Program-made: the position numbers and the translations under genes | The notes under the pieces: model-generated | What the model saw: only the letters and a program-made list of their open reading frames with translations | Database searches by the model: none | Told to the model about the DNA's origin: nothing | Shown here: positions 4,673 through 5,164 of the stretch, in pieces | Layout of the letters: every line of letters begins with the position of its first letter | How positions within the stretch are numbered: the stretch's first letter is position 1 | From: Chloroflexota bacterium | Lineage (GTDB): Bacteria; Chloroflexota; Limnocylindria; Limnocylindrales; CSP1-4 | Length of the DNA: 5,164 nt | Direction: 5' to 3' | Assembly (NCBI GenBank): GCA_003157175.1 | Contig: PMIQ01000169.1 | Coordinates: 1 to 5,164, forward strand

Positions 4673-4977
4673 TGGAAGAGAACAGGGCAACGACACGCGA
4701 TCCGGCTGCGGAGCGCCTCGCCAGCGAAGTCGCCGACGTGCGGGCCTCGATCGCGCTCGTCCACTCGGGCGTGGCGACGAGCATTACGCTCACGGGCCTG
4801 CGGTTCGGCCGGCAGCTGGCCCAAAGTCTGAGAAACTCGGCCGCCAGTCAGGGTGTCACGCTCGAGGCCTCATTCTGGCCGGAGGATGACAGCGGCGATC
4901 TCCGCGTCGGCGTGATGGGCCGACCGGCGGCGGACGGTCCGGCCGCCGGTGGCGGAGCGGCGGCGCCAAATGGCTGA
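4672..4977 (+). CDS. Hypothetical protein, 101 aa, coupled to the response regulator
   Basis: I do not recognise the family. The ATG at 4672 begins a frame with good high-GC codon use; the upstream extension of the frame runs into noncoding-like sequence. Residues 1-30 are polar and helical (RLASEVADVRASIALVHSGV). Residues about 31-60 are a helical segment with GLRFGRQLAQSLRNSAASQGV. Residues about 62-80 read as strands (VTLEASFWPEDDSGDLRVGVMG), and the last 20 residues are a Gly/Ala/Pro-rich tail. There is no membrane segment or signal peptide, so it is probably cytosolic. Its stop overlaps the response-regulator start by eight bases (shared ATGGCTGA), implying co-transcription and translational coupling, so a role in the same signalling pathway is plausible. 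It carries no recognisable histidine phosphotransfer or ATPase motif, so calling it a kinase partner would be unsupported. Ribosome binding site evidence for the start is weak. Confidence 0.65.
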   Translation: MEENRATTRDPAAERLASEVADVRASIALVHSGVATSITLTGLRFGRQLAQSLRNSAASQGVTLEASFWPEDDSGDLRVGVMGRPAADGPAAGGGAAAPNG

Positions 4978-5164
4978 CTCGGCGCGGGTCCTCTTCGTCG
5001 AGGACGACGGCGCCCTGGCCGGCATCGTCATCCGGCACCTTCGGGCTCGCGGACACGACGCCCGAGCGGTTGCCTCGGCGGAGGAGGCTCTCGATCTCGT
5101 CCGCTCCGGCTTCCGCCCGACGGTAGTTCTGCTCGACATCAACCTGCCCGGCGCGTCGGGCTGG
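4970..5164 (+). CDS. Response regulator, N-terminal receiver domain (cut by window end)
   Basis: The first 65 residues of a two-component response regulator, running open through the end of the window. The receiver hallmarks are visible: strand VLFVEDD, with the acidic metal-binding residues Glu11, Asp12 and Asp13; helix 1 (ALAGIVIRHLRARGH); strand 2 (DARAVAS); helix 2 (AEEALDLVRSG); and strand 3 VVLLDINLPGASG, with the phospho-acceptor Asp56 and the following N-LPG loop. The later Thr/Ser and Lys residues and any output domain lie outside, so it cannot be said whether this is a DNA-binding regulator or a lone receiver. The ATG at 4970 overlaps the stop of the 101-aa gene by eight bases, and translation probably depends on re-initiation from it. 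The cognate kinase is not in the window unless it follows downstream; only a kinase relic lies upstream. Confidence 0.92.
   Translation, partial: MADSARVLFVEDDGALAGIVIRHLRARGHDARAVASAEEALDLVRSGFRPTVVLLDINLPGASGW

Noticed and set aside
1..5164. CRISPR array, insertion sequence, phage gene or defence gene cluster
   Set aside because: There are no regularly spaced repeats, no transposase or integrase motifs, and no terminal inverted repeats flanking any gene. The only defence-related genes are one toxin-antitoxin pair.

Overview
This is a 5.2 kb window of very GC-rich bacterial chromosome with strong G/C bias at third codon positions. The gene content is ordinary soil or freshwater bacterial: an RDD membrane protein, a secreted NodB deacetylase with a Pro/Ser/Thr-rich linker, a PIN toxin with a ribbon-helix-helix antitoxin, and a two-component response regulator. 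At least one promoter looks leaderless. Together these suit a high-GC actinobacterium or a Chloroflexota lineage, but no marker gene here settles the phylum. Genes lie on both strands, in short transcription units separated by intergenic gaps of about 200 to 280 bases.

Layout, left to right. (1) Bases 2-520, plus strand: the C-terminal part of a multi-pass membrane protein resembling DUF998. (2) Bases 521-787: no gene, but a degraded 3' part of a tRNA-Pro-like sequence (about 643-680) and an 11-bp direct repeat. This looks like the scar or end of an element integrated at a tRNA. No integrase is in the window. (3) Bases 788-1433, minus strand: a type II toxin-antitoxin operon, with the antitoxin first and a 20-bp overlap with the PIN toxin. 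Its promoter is overlaid by a perfect palindrome and places the transcription start at the antitoxin ATG. (4) Bases 1748-2005, plus strand: a small 85-aa protein of unknown function with a good ribosome binding site. (5) Bases 2235-2370, plus strand: a compact unit made of a -10-like box, a Shine-Dalgarno, a 14-codon lysine/aspartate ORF and a perfect 12-bp hairpin. (6) Bases 2458-3591, minus strand: an anchored or secreted polysaccharide deacetylase. (7) Bases 3862-4455, plus strand: an RDD-family membrane protein. (8) Bases about 4458-4604: a short, degenerate relic of the C-terminal ATPase end of a histidine kinase. (9) Bases 4672-4977 and 4970 to the window end, plus strand: an unknown 101-aa protein overlapping, and probably translationally coupled to, a response-regulator receiver domain cut by the window edge.

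There is no single large operon. The two coupled gene pairs (antitoxin-toxin, and unknown protein-response regulator) are the only clear functional units. No complete new multi-gene system is evident. The most unusual items are the 14-aa Lys-rich ORF with its own signals, the histidine kinase relic just upstream of a response regulator, the tRNA-Pro-like scar beside a toxin-antitoxin operon, and the leaderless operator-covered antitoxin promoter.
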